Below, in pieces: positions 1 through 5,924 of a stretch of DNA of 5,959 bases. The translations under genes were made by a program, and so were the position numbers. Every line of letters begins with the position of its first letter. Positions within the stretch are counted from its first letter, which is position 1. Source of the DNA: an uncultured Clostridia bacterium (GTDB lineage Bacteria; Bacillota; Clostridia; Christensenellales; CAG-314). The stretch lies in NCBI GenBank assembly GCA_934203075.1, contig CAKPYT010000037.1, forward strand, positions 1 to 5,959. Direction: 5' to 3'. The notes beneath the pieces are model-generated. The model had not been told where the DNA came from. It saw only the letters and a list, made by a program, of their open reading frames with translations, and ran no database searches.

Positions 1-441
1 GATGATATAGACCTTGCTAAAGGCATTTTAACGGTTTCCAAATCCTGTCACGACGGCAAAAAAGGACTTATCATTGACGAGCCTAAAACCGTCAATTCCC
101 GTCGCGTGATACCGTTGCCGAAACAGTTGCTGCCTGTTCTCAAAGCCATAAAGAAAAAAAGCGATTCGCTCTTCGTAGTGTCGGCAAACGACAAACCCGT
201 GTCCGTCCGTTCTTACCAACGAAGTTTTGAATTGCTCCTGAAAAGACTGAATACTCCGCACAAAGGCTTTCACTCTCTGCGACACACGTTCGCCACTCGC
301 GCTTTAGAGTGCGGAATGGATGTAAAAACACTGTCCGAGATATTGGGGCACAAAAATCCGACCGTAACTCTCAATCGCTATGCTCATTCGCTGTTAGAGC
401 ATAAAGCCGCTATGATGAACCGCCTTGGAAAACTGCTGTGA
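1..441 (+). CDS. Tyrosine recombinase/phage-type integrase, C-terminal part (5' end outside window)
   Basis: This is the C-terminal catalytic domain of a tyrosine site-specific recombinase. The frame is open from base 1, so the true start lies upstream. The GTG at 106 is only an internal codon, since family-like sequence (a DIDLAKG motif, then PKT..S.R.IPLP) precedes it. Counting from base 1, the catalytic HxxR motif is His91-Ser-Leu-Arg94, followed by the family's GH motif at Gly116-His117 and the nucleophile Tyr127 (codon 379-381) in the context NRYAH. The first catalytic arginine and the N-terminal DNA-binding domain would lie upstream and cannot be judged. The C-terminus looks complete, with a short helix after the tyrosine and then TGA at 439-441. 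Enzymes of this family cut and rejoin DNA through a 3'-phosphotyrosine link, often to integrate elements at tRNA genes. It may be the integrase of the element abutting the tRNA-Ser gene at 1715, or an unrelated recombinase left next to a second relic. Base composition is near that of the right-hand genes and unlike the AT-rich gene that follows. Confidence 0.87.
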   Translation, partial: DDIDLAKGILTVSKSCHDGKKGLIIDEPKTVNSRRVIPLPKQLLPVLKAIKKKSDSLFVVSANDKPVSVRSYQRSFELLLKRLNTPHKGFHSLRHTFATRALECGMDVKTLSEILGHKNPTVTLNRYAHSLLEHKAAMMNRLGKLL

Positions 442-462
442 GATGTACATAAAATAATCTAA

Positions 463-1005
463 TTGATGTATTTAAATATAACCACTGATGCGAGTGGGGT
501 TTTTATGGAAAGTGTGTTGGAAGGTATGGCTGAATACTATTCGGCAGAACTTTCCCAAAAAGTAAAAAGAGGTATTCACGAAAGCCTGATAAAAGGCAAC
601 TATATTGGTGGATATATTCTGTATGGATATGATGTTGTGAATAAAAAATATGTGATAAACGAGACCGAAAGTAAGATTGTAAGACAAATTTTTGAAGACT
701 ATGCAAATGGTATCAAGACAACACAAATTGCAGAAGATTTAAACAATAAAGGACTCAAAACAAAGCAAGGATTAAAGTTTTCAATAAACATAATTTCTAA
801 AATGCTAAGAAACACAAAGTATATGGGTAAATGTATTTTGGACAATGTTGAATACACGAATATATTTCCAGCAATCGTTGATGAAAATATTTTTAGAAGG
901 TGCAATTTAATTATGGATGAACACAAACATAGACAAAGAAAAAAGGAAGATGACGATATTTATATTTTAAGTGGTAAGTTATATTGTGGGCATTGTGGCA
1001 ACTAA
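463..1005 (+). pseudogene. Large serine recombinase remnant, 5' fragment (catalytic N-terminus lost)
   Basis: This is the middle of a large serine recombinase of the kind found on clostridial phages and transposons. Numbering from the TTG at 463, recognisable homology starts at about Asn5 with ITTDASGVFMESVLEGMAEYYS, the end of the resolvase catalytic domain and its long helix. A 'recombinase' DNA-binding domain follows at about residues 45-150, with the typical I..IF..Y..G and L...G motifs. The first half of a zinc ribbon is at the end (LSGKLYCGHCGN, Cys175 and Cys178). About 100 N-terminal residues of a normal protein are missing, including the nucleophilic serine and catalytic arginines, so this fragment cannot catalyse recombination. 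Upstream there is an in-frame TAA at 460 and then the tyrosine recombinase stop. The reading frame ends at TAA 1003-1005 because of a one-base deletion in the middle of the zinc ribbon. The sequence is strikingly AT-rich compared with both flanks, a sign of horizontal origin. Whether the fragment is expressed is unknown, and no convincing promoter or ribosome-binding site is visible. Confidence 0.85.
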
Positions 1006-1671
1006 TGACGGCTGAAACTGGAACAAGTAAAACAGGAGCAACTCATAAATACTATAAGTGTTATGGCAAAAAGCGAAAAGTTTGTGATTGCGACAAGAGA
1101 AATGTAAGAAAAGAAGATATAGAAAATTTTGTTTTTGAAAAGACAAAGGAATATGTTTTGCAACCAAATATAATTGAACAAATAGCGGAGGTTGTTGTAA
1201 ATAAATCTAATAGTGAAATTTCCGAAAATGCTGTTTTGGTAAAACTAACTGAAGAATTAAAACAAAAAGAAAAGTCAATATCAGCAATGCTAGATGCTAT
1301 TGAAAAAGGAATACTTACAAATTCAACACAAGAAAGACTTTTAAAACTGGAAAATGATAAAGCAATTTTAGAAGAAAAAATTGCAATCGAAAAAGCCCAT
1401 TCGTTAAAACCGTTTGAAAAGAAAAATATTGTAAATTTCTTAAAAATATATGCAAGTAAAGATGCGGACAGCGTTAGAGATAGAAATGACTTTTTTAACA
1501 ATTTTATTTCAAGAGTAAATTTGTATGATGGTAGGATTACAATTGTTTATAATACAAGCCTAAACCCAACTGAAGAAATATATAATAAGCCTAATAATGA
1601 CCCAAATAACAACGATAACAATAGTGGCACTACAATTTATAAAACGGAACTAAATATTGAAAATGAGCAAG

Positions 1672-1704
1672 AAAAAAGCCGTCCAAACTCAAATGAGTTC
1701 AAAC
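1672..1704 (-). terminator. Probable intrinsic terminator of the tRNA-Ser gene
   Basis: Read on the minus strand just downstream of the tRNA, the arms GTTTGAACTC (1695-1704) and GAGTTTGGAC (1681-1690) can pair over 10 bp as RNA, with three G-U pairs and an ATTT loop. GGC and a run of six U (1672-1677) follow. The stem is weak, but its place 11 bases past the CCA end fits a tRNA terminator. It lies within the recombinase remnant, so it would be supplied by the incoming element. No folding energy was computed. Confidence 0.45.
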
Positions 1705-1714
1705 GACTATTGAT

Positions 1715-1803
1715 TGGCGGAGGCAGAGGGATTCGAACCCCCGTGGGCTTTCTCCCAAACGGTTTTCAAGACCGCCTCGTTATGACCGCTTCGATATGCC
1801 TCC
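1715..1803 (-). tRNA. tRNA-Ser (anticodon UGA)
   Basis: This is a complete serine tRNA on the minus strand that decodes UCA and, by wobble, other UCN codons. The 7-bp acceptor stem pairs GGAGGCA (1797-1803) with TGCCTCC (1719-1725). The discriminator base is G, and the CCA end is encoded (1715-1717), as is common in Bacillota. The D stem is short (TCG/CGA). The anticodon stem GCGGT/ACCGT closes the loop CTTGAAA, with TGA at 1766-1768. A long variable arm with a TGGG/CCCA stem identifies it as a class II tRNA. The T arm is GGGGG-TTCGAAT-CCCTC, with one G-U pair. Transcription comes from the promoter at 1862-1890. The 3' end is the boundary with the recombinase relics, and tRNA 3' ends are classic integration targets. 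Confidence 0.96.
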
Positions 1804-1821
1804 AAAAAATGATTACGTCAA

Positions 1822-1853
1822 CCCCGCCACTTGTGGCGGGGCGATGTTTTTTT
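1822..1853 (+). terminator. Perfect GC-rich hairpin with T-run, possible plus-strand terminator in the tRNA leader
   Basis: A perfect 9-bp inverted repeat, CCCCGCCAC (1822-1830) and GTGGCGGGG (1833-1841), is separated by TT; in practice it forms 8 bp with a CTTG tetraloop. On the plus strand five bases follow and then seven T (1847-1853), so it could stop rightward transcription coming out of the recombinase remnant before it enters the tRNA control region. On the minus strand the same hairpin lies in the tRNA leader between promoter and mature 5' end and has no adjacent U-tract. There it may instead be a processing or leader structure. The gap between stem and T-run weakens the terminator call. 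Confidence 0.4.
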
Positions 1854-1861
1854 GCTTTTTC

Positions 1862-1890
1862 AGTATAGCAAAAGCGGGGAAAACTGTCAA
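1862..1890 (-). promoter_or_regulatory. Sigma-A-type promoter of tRNA-Ser
   Basis: On the minus strand, TTGACA (1885-1890) and TATACT (1862-1867) are separated by exactly 17 bases. TGC directly before the -10 gives an extended -10 element. Transcription should start near 1855, leaving a leader of about 50 bases before the mature tRNA 5' end at 1803. A perfect -35, near-perfect -10 and ideal spacing indicate a strong promoter, as expected for a tRNA gene. Confidence 0.85.
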
Positions 1891-1957
1891 CGAAAAGCGA
1901 AAAAACGTCCGTGCCGTTCGCAGCATTCGCAAAAGAGAATTCGCGCGAAGCACTAAA

Positions 1958-2022
1958 AACTTTGCAGGCCCTTCGGCACGAAAGGCGCAGGGTTCCTCTA
2001 CGGGCCAAAGTAGGGGCTTTTT
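1958..2022 (+). terminator. Imperfect palindromic element with terminator-like end in the spacer
   Basis: Two alternative pairings are visible. On the plus strand, CCTCTAC (1995-2001) and GTAGGGG (2010-2016) form a 7-bp stem with one G-U pair, followed by C and five T (2018-2022), which is terminator-like. A larger fold pairs CTTT and GGCCC (1960-1963, 1967-1971) with GGGCC and AAAG (2002-2010), with a three-base bulge. On the minus strand this fold is followed by five U (1955-1959). The element could therefore end transcription in either direction, but there is no clear client gene on either side. The rest of the spacer up to the promoter at 2134 shows no coding sequence I would trust. Confidence 0.3.
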
Positions 2023-2133
2023 GTAAACTACGGGTCGATTTTATTTTTCGGTTGAGGCGCCGGTGGAAAAAGGAAAGGACGCTTTGAAAAAGGGAAGATA
2101 ACGGGACAAGTTGCCCATGCCGGGAAACTTTCA

Positions 2134-2162
2134 TTGACTTTGCCCCTGTTCTTTGCTACAAT
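2134..2162 (+). promoter_or_regulatory. Sigma-A-type promoter of the yhaO-yhaN operon
   Basis: TTGACT (2134-2139) and TACAAT (2157-2162) are 17 bases apart, with TGC before the -10 as an extended element. Transcription would start at about 2167-2170, only some 10 bases before the ATG at 2179. The leader would then be extremely short, with the ribosome-binding site at or near the mRNA 5' end. No LexA-type palindrome or other operator is visible in the preceding 150 bases. Confidence 0.78.
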
Positions 2163-2168
2163 ACCAAC

Positions 2169-2173
2169 GAGGT
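2169..2173 (+). promoter_or_regulatory. Ribosome-binding site of the yhaO-like gene
   Basis: GAGGT lies five bases before the ATG at 2179 and fixes that start. It lies almost on top of the predicted transcription start, so it may be incomplete in the mRNA if initiation is downstream of 2169. Confidence 0.6.
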
Positions 2174-2178
2174 AATCT

Positions 2179-3249
2179 ATGAAACTGATACATTGTGCAG
2201 ACGTTCATCTCGGTTCTCCGATGACGACAAAAATGCCGAACGAAAAGGCAAAACAACGTCGGGAAGAAGTGCTGGATGCCTTCCGCCGAATGGTGGACTA
2301 CGCCGTGGAGAACAGCGTAGAAGCCGTTTTGCTCGCCGGAGACGTCTTTGACAACAATCAACCGAATAAAAAAGACAAACGGGCCTTTTTTGAAATTCTG
2401 AAACTCTATCCGCAACTGCAGTTTTACTATCTCAGGGGAAACCACGATACGGAACAATCTTACGACGAAGCGCTGCCGAATTTGCACGTTTTTTCGGAGG
2501 AATGGAAGTACTACCGCCAGGGGAACGTTGTCATTGCGGGGATCGAAGGAACGGCCGCAAATGCAGGGGCACTTTATGCCACCCTCAAACTAAACGAGAG
2601 CGACTTTAACGTTGTGATGCTGCACGGGGATGCCGTTTTGGGAAAAACGGAACACAGCCAGAACGGAAGAATCGAGCTTGGGCGCCTCAAGGGCAAACAG
2701 ATCAATTATCTTGCGCTGGGGCATATTCACTACTATCACGGCGGAGTTCTGGACGAACGCGGCCAATATGCCTATGCCGGCTGTCTGGAAGGCCGCGGTT
2801 TCGACGAAACGGGAGAAAAGGGGTTCCTCTTGTTGGATACCGACGCCCCGGAAAAGATAAAATTCGTGTGCAGTTCCAAACGGACGGTCAACATTTGCGA
2901 AGTGAACGCCACGGGGCTGCAGAGCATAGAGGCCGCCATTGTCGAAGCGAAAAAGAGGTGCAAGAGCCGTCCGCAAGATATTGTGCGTTTTGAATTTGTC
3001 GGCGAAGTGGAGTTCGATCACGCTTTTCTGAAGCAAACGGCAACGGAAGCGCTCTCCGGGCTTTACTACTACGTAGAAGTGAAGGATCGGACGGTGCAAA
3101 AAATCGATGCGGCGCAATTTGAAAAAGAAGTATCGCTTGCCGGGGAGTTTCTGAAATTGGTTTATGAGGATGCACGCCTGAGTGAATCGCAAAAGCAGCA
3201 AATCGTGGACGTCGGGCTGAAAGCGTTGCACGGCAGGGAGGTGGAATAA
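2179..3249 (+). CDS. yhaO: SbcD/Mre11-like DNA repair exonuclease subunit (YhaO family)
   Basis: This is a calcineurin-like metallophosphoesterase of the SbcD/Mre11 group, 356 residues long, predicted to be a Mn-dependent nuclease acting on DNA ends together with the ATPase encoded next. All phosphodiesterase motifs are present in order: Asp8-x-His10 (CADVHLG), Gly54-Asp55 (LLAGDVFD), Asn88-His89-Asp90 (LRGNHD), His149 (MLHGD), and His182-x-His184 (LGHIH). The metal site is therefore complete and the enzyme is probably active. Residues about 1-220 form the nuclease domain, and about 225-356 a capping and partner-binding region that lacks clear motifs. An N-terminal SPM...P.EKA..RR.E stretch after the first motif resembles YhaO of Bacillota more than classical SbcD. 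The start at ATG 2179 is supported by GAGGT five bases upstream and by the family's MKLIHCADxHLG opening. Its stop overlaps the next ATG by one base, so the two proteins are probably made in step. No signal peptide is present, so it is cytoplasmic. Nuclease activity is inferred from the motifs, and the biological substrate is unknown. Confidence 0.9.
   Translation: MKLIHCADVHLGSPMTTKMPNEKAKQRREEVLDAFRRMVDYAVENSVEAVLLAGDVFDNNQPNKKDKRAFFEILKLYPQLQFYYLRGNHDTEQSYDEALPNLHVFSEEWKYYRQGNVVIAGIEGTAANAGALYATLKLNESDFNVVMLHGDAVLGKTEHSQNGRIELGRLKGKQINYLALGHIHYYHGGVLDERGQYAYAGCLEGRGFDETGEKGFLLLDTDAPEKIKFVCSSKRTVNICEVNATGLQSIEAAIVEAKKRCKSRPQDIVRFEFVGEVEFDHAFLKQTATEALSGLYYYVEVKDRTVQKIDAAQFEKEVSLAGEFLKLVYEDARLSESQKQQIVDVGLKALHGREVE
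3236..3244 (+). promoter_or_regulatory. Strong ribosome-binding site of the yhaN-like gene inside the end of yhaO
   Basis: GGGAGGTGG contains GGAGG (3237-3241) seven bases before the ATG at 3249. It sits in the last codons of the upstream gene, whose TAA shares its last A with the ATG (TAATG at 3247-3251). This fixes the start of the ATPase and indicates translational coupling. Confidence 0.85.
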
Positions 3250-5750
3250 TGAAACTTCTGCGATGCTACGTGGAAAATTTCGGGGCTCTCTCGGCGCAAT
3301 CTTTCGAATTCGATGCTTCTTTCACTCAGTTTTGTTTGGAAAACGGCGCGGGAAAATCGACTCTTGCCGCATTTCTGAAGGCGATGTTTTACGGTATGCC
3401 TTCCTACACAAGCACAACGAAGGACTTCCCGGAGCGAAAGCACTACCATCCATTTCACGGCGGGAACTACGGAGGGAACGTCGCTTTTGAATGGAACGGA
3501 AAAGAATACCGCATCGAACGGTTTTTTGACGCGAAAAGCGAAACAAAGGATCAACTCAAGGTCTATTGCAACGGTTCGGAAACGAAGGAGTTCGGCAAAG
3601 AGGTAGGCGAAAAGGTTTTCGGCATCAATGCGGATTCTTTCTCCCGCACGATGTTCGTCACTTCCCAACTTCGGGAAATCGCTTCTTCTGCGGATCTGAA
3701 CGCACAGTTAGGGCAACTGACGCAAACGGGTGTGACGGCACAGCAGGCAGAGCAGGCTCTATTGGAAGCCTCGAAAAAATACAGACCGCAAAAAGCAACG
3801 TCATCCGGCGAGAAATACGTCGTCTTGCGGCTCGAAAACGAGTTGCGCGCCCTTCGGGAAAAAGAGCAGCATATGGTTCAGATGCGCCGCGCGCTGGACG
3901 GATTGTATACGGAGCAGGCGGACGTGCAGCGAAAAACGCAAGCACTGCAAAAAAGCAGAGACAAAGCGTTTGAGGACAAAGTCCTCCTGGAACGGTGGAA
4001 TCACTATGATAGTTTGCAAAGGGAAGCCGCCGAAAAGCAGGAGGAATACCGACGAATCCGCCGGAAGTATGCCGCACAAATCACGCAGGAGGATCTTGCC
4101 GTGGCAGAAGCGGCAGACAGGGAACGTCTGTCTCTTTCGGCAACCGGGCAGTCCCTGGTTCTTTCCGTGGAAGCACGACATCAGCTGGACGAACTGCAAA
4201 TGACTTTTGCCAAAGGGATCCCCACACAAAAAACCATGGAGGACGCACAACGAATTATCACCCGGTTGGAAAGCGACCGTGCGGGAGAGGAAGCCTTGCT
4301 CCGCAATGCAGAGGCGCGCCTGGAAAGTTGCCGGCTTTATCGGAACGCCCCTTCGCCGGAAGAAATGCAGTGGTTCCGGCAGACGGCGCAGGAGATGCAC
4401 CTGCAGGAAGTCTCACCTCAAGGCGCACAGACATCCCCCAAAAAGCGAGGAAAAATCGCTGCGGCCATCCTGGCGGCGTGTGCCGTCCTTCTGATGTTTG
4501 TTTCTTTTTTGACAGTACGTGACGTAGATTTTGTGCAGAGACTCGGTTCCGTCTGGTTCCTTTGCGCTTATGCGTGCCTGGCGGCAGCAGGGGGGTGCGT
4601 TGCGCTTTCGGCGAAACGTCCCGGTCTCCCGAAGACGGACGTTCTTCGTCAAAAGCAATTGCAGCAATGGCTGCAAAAGTACGGCTTTTCCGCGGAGGGA
4701 GATCTCACCGGCACGATCGGGCGCGTTCTGGCAGAAGCAGATGCATGGGAACGTGCGGCAAAAGAGTACGAGGAAGCCAAGTCCCGTGCGGCGAGCGTGC
4801 AGCGCCGAAACGAAGCGCAGCGCGCGGAACTGACGGAGTTTTTCCGTTCGTATCGCCTGGAGGGTGATCTGCAGCAGCAATACCGTGCATTAACGCAAAA
4901 ACTTTCCCAATACGATCTGCTGCGAACCCAGCAAAAGGAAAATTCCGATCGTTTGCGTAACGTAGTGCGGGAGATTCAGCAAAAGGAAGATACGTTACGT
5001 AACTTTTTTGTAAAATACGGCGTGGTGGATCCGACGGACGAGACGGCCGCCCTGCGCATCATGCGGCAGGATGCCGTAGCGGAAGAACGTTTGCAGCAAG
5101 AAGCGCAGCAAACACGTCAGGAAGCGGAAGCTTATCGTGTCCGCGCAAATCTGACGGAACGCCCGCAGACGAGGGAAGCCGATATGGAAGAAATCGAGGC
5201 AGACCTGCAGGCAGCGAACCAAAAACTAAAAATGCTGGATGCGGAAATCGACCGGATCGAAGAGGAAACGCAAACCTTGGAGGACGTCAGACGCAACGCT
5301 GCGGAAACAACCGAAAATCTGCAAGAGGCCAACGACCGCTATTTTGTACTTTGCGAAGCACGTCGCCTTCTGGAGGCAGCGGATTCCGCATTGAAACAGC
5401 GGTATGTAAAACCCGTGCAGGCACAATTCGGCAAGTATGCAGCCTTGCTGGAGCAAGCACTGGGCGAACAGGTAAAGTTAAACAGAGATTTATCGCCGGA
5501 AGTGGAGAAAGGGGGCAGGTTGCATTCCGATCTGCATCTCAGCGAAGGTCAGCGTACGATTGTGTCGTTATGCTTCCGTTTGGCTTTGCTGGACGAGATG
5601 TTCCGTGGCAACCAACCGTTTTTGATTCTGGACGATCCTTTCGTGCACCTGGACGAGAAGCACCTGGCACGGGTCAAGGCTCTTCTGAAAGAGCTTTCCG
5701 CAAATCGTCAGATTTTGTATTTCTGTTGTCACGAAAGCCGAAAGCTGTAA
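3249..5750 (+). CDS. yhaN: SbcC/Rad50-like coiled-coil ATPase with central transmembrane hairpin (YhaN family)
   Basis: This 833-residue SMC/Rad50-type ATPase is the presumed partner of the upstream nuclease, using ATP to clamp DNA and gate cutting. The N-terminal lobe (about 1-155) opens with MKLLRCYVENFG and has a P-loop, LENGAGKST (30-38, Lys36), with the Q-loop glutamine at 140. Residues about 165-395 and 460-720 are long charged, Gln/Glu-rich coiled-coil arms. The C-terminal lobe carries the signature LSEGQ (764-768), Walker B ending in LDDP (Asp795-Asp796), a D-loop (VHLD, Asp802) and the switch histidine 828 (CHESR). The arms meet at two hydrophobic segments, about 403-423 and 435-453. 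Both are flanked on the arm side by basic residues (KKRGK before, AKRPG after), which predicts both arms in the cytoplasm and a short outside turn. No CxxC zinc hook is present. The first P-loop glycine is replaced by Leu30. I recall that relatives in Clostridia carry a similarly altered P-loop (ENGWGKST), so this may be a family trait. The protein is somewhat shorter than Bacillus YhaN, as I remember it. General RecN- or SMC-like proteins are less likely, because of the MPE partner and the membrane hairpin. Confidence 0.88.
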   Translation: MKLLRCYVENFGALSAQSFEFDASFTQFCLENGAGKSTLAAFLKAMFYGMPSYTSTTKDFPERKHYHPFHGGNYGGNVAFEWNGKEYRIERFFDAKSETKDQLKVYCNGSETKEFGKEVGEKVFGINADSFSRTMFVTSQLREIASSADLNAQLGQLTQTGVTAQQAEQALLEASKKYRPQKATSSGEKYVVLRLENELRALREKEQHMVQMRRALDGLYTEQADVQRKTQALQKSRDKAFEDKVLLERWNHYDSLQREAAEKQEEYRRIRRKYAAQITQEDLAVAEAADRERLSLSATGQSLVLSVEARHQLDELQMTFAKGIPTQKTMEDAQRIITRLESDRAGEEALLRNAEARLESCRLYRNAPSPEEMQWFRQTAQEMHLQEVSPQGAQTSPKKRGKIAAAILAACAVLLMFVSFLTVRDVDFVQRLGSVWFLCAYACLAAAGGCVALSAKRPGLPKTDVLRQKQLQQWLQKYGFSAEGDLTGTIGRVLAEADAWERAAKEYEEAKSRAASVQRRNEAQRAELTEFFRSYRLEGDLQQQYRALTQKLSQYDLLRTQQKENSDRLRNVVREIQQKEDTLRNFFVKYGVVDPTDETAALRIMRQDAVAEERLQQEAQQTRQEAEAYRVRANLTERPQTREADMEEIEADLQAANQKLKMLDAEIDRIEEETQTLEDVRRNAAETTENLQEANDRYFVLCEARRLLEAADSALKQRYVKPVQAQFGKYAALLEQALGEQVKLNRDLSPEVEKGGRLHSDLHLSEGQRTIVSLCFRLALLDEMFRGNQPFLILDDPFVHLDEKHLARVKALLKELSANRQILYFCCHESRKL

Positions 5751-5924
5751 TCCGACGAAGGGCTGGCAGAGATTTTGCGACCGCTCCCTTCGAAAGCGGT
5801 GGCGTCGCTTGCCTTTTGGGGTCGGCGAGGCAAAACGTCCTTTCGGTTTGGGATTACGCTCCCGTCCCTCGATCGCCGGATCGGAAGCCCGAGGACGAAA
5901 TAGGGAAAGAAAATGGTAAAAAGT
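5751..5924 (+). other. Structured non-coding stretch after the yhaN-like gene
   Basis: No believable gene is visible here. Three inverted repeats occur in series: ACCGCT/AGCGGT (5780-5785 and 5795-5800), TTGCCT/AGGCAA (5809-5814 and 5828-5833), and CGTCC(C)TCG/CGAGGACG (5863-5871 and 5890-5897, one bulged C). The last has an alternative inner CGATC-gccg-GATCG hairpin. None is followed by a T-run, so they are not obvious terminators. They would form the operon's 3' untranslated region, a degenerate repeat, or part of a small RNA; I cannot tell which. Confidence 0.35.

Larger units (their letters stand above)
1005..1868 (+). pseudogene. Large serine recombinase remnant, 3' fragment (out of frame, runs through antisense tRNA)
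   Basis: This continues the serine recombinase in the next reading frame. Adding one base at about 1003 would join ...CGHCGN to LMTAETG, restoring the usual zinc-ribbon sequence. The remaining ribbon cysteines follow in YYKC and CDCD (Cys19, Cys27 and Cys29 from the ATG at 1005). Residues about 76-131 form a charged coiled coil, the region that mediates synapsis control in large serine recombinases. The stretch FFNNFISRVNLYDGRITIVYN (about 163-183) is the conserved end of the family, and an Asn-rich tail follows. No stop occurs before the tRNA gene. From residue 237 onward the reading frame is merely antisense tRNA and leader sequence, ending at TAG 1866-1868, so the original C-terminus is lost or was altered at the junction. 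TAATG at 1003-1007 overlaps the upstream stop with an ATG, so re-initiation is possible, but the domain logic says frameshifted pseudogene. The whole segment is AT-rich like its 5' fragment. Confidence 0.82.

Noticed and set aside
1715..1803. Protein-like tail IRTPVGFLPNGFQDR in the recombinase frame
   Set aside because: It is the antisense translation of the tRNA-Ser T arm and anticodon region, a familiar annotation artefact, and not a recombinase domain.
1..1803. A second copy of the tRNA 3' end as the far attachment site inside the window
   Set aside because: I found no repeat of the 1715-1760 sequence elsewhere in the window. If it exists, it lies outside.
1766..2134. Minus-strand open frame of 122 codons
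   Set aside because: It overlaps the tRNA gene, its promoter and the leader hairpin, has low-complexity basic content, and has no recognisable domain.
2030..2178. A LexA/SOS box controlling the nuclease operon
   Set aside because: Bacillus yhaONM is, as I recall, SOS-linked, but no GAAC-N4-GTTC type palindrome is visible here.
3249..5750. A Rad50-type zinc hook (CxxC) in the ATPase
   Set aside because: No CxxC occurs. The cysteines near the coil apex lie within the predicted membrane segments and are not spaced as a hook.
2179..5750. A new anti-phage defence system formed by the nuclease/ATPase pair
   Set aside because: The pair matches a known housekeeping-like family (YhaO/YhaN), lies on the chromosome side of the tRNA, and resembles host base composition. 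Location beside a hotspot alone does not support a defence role.
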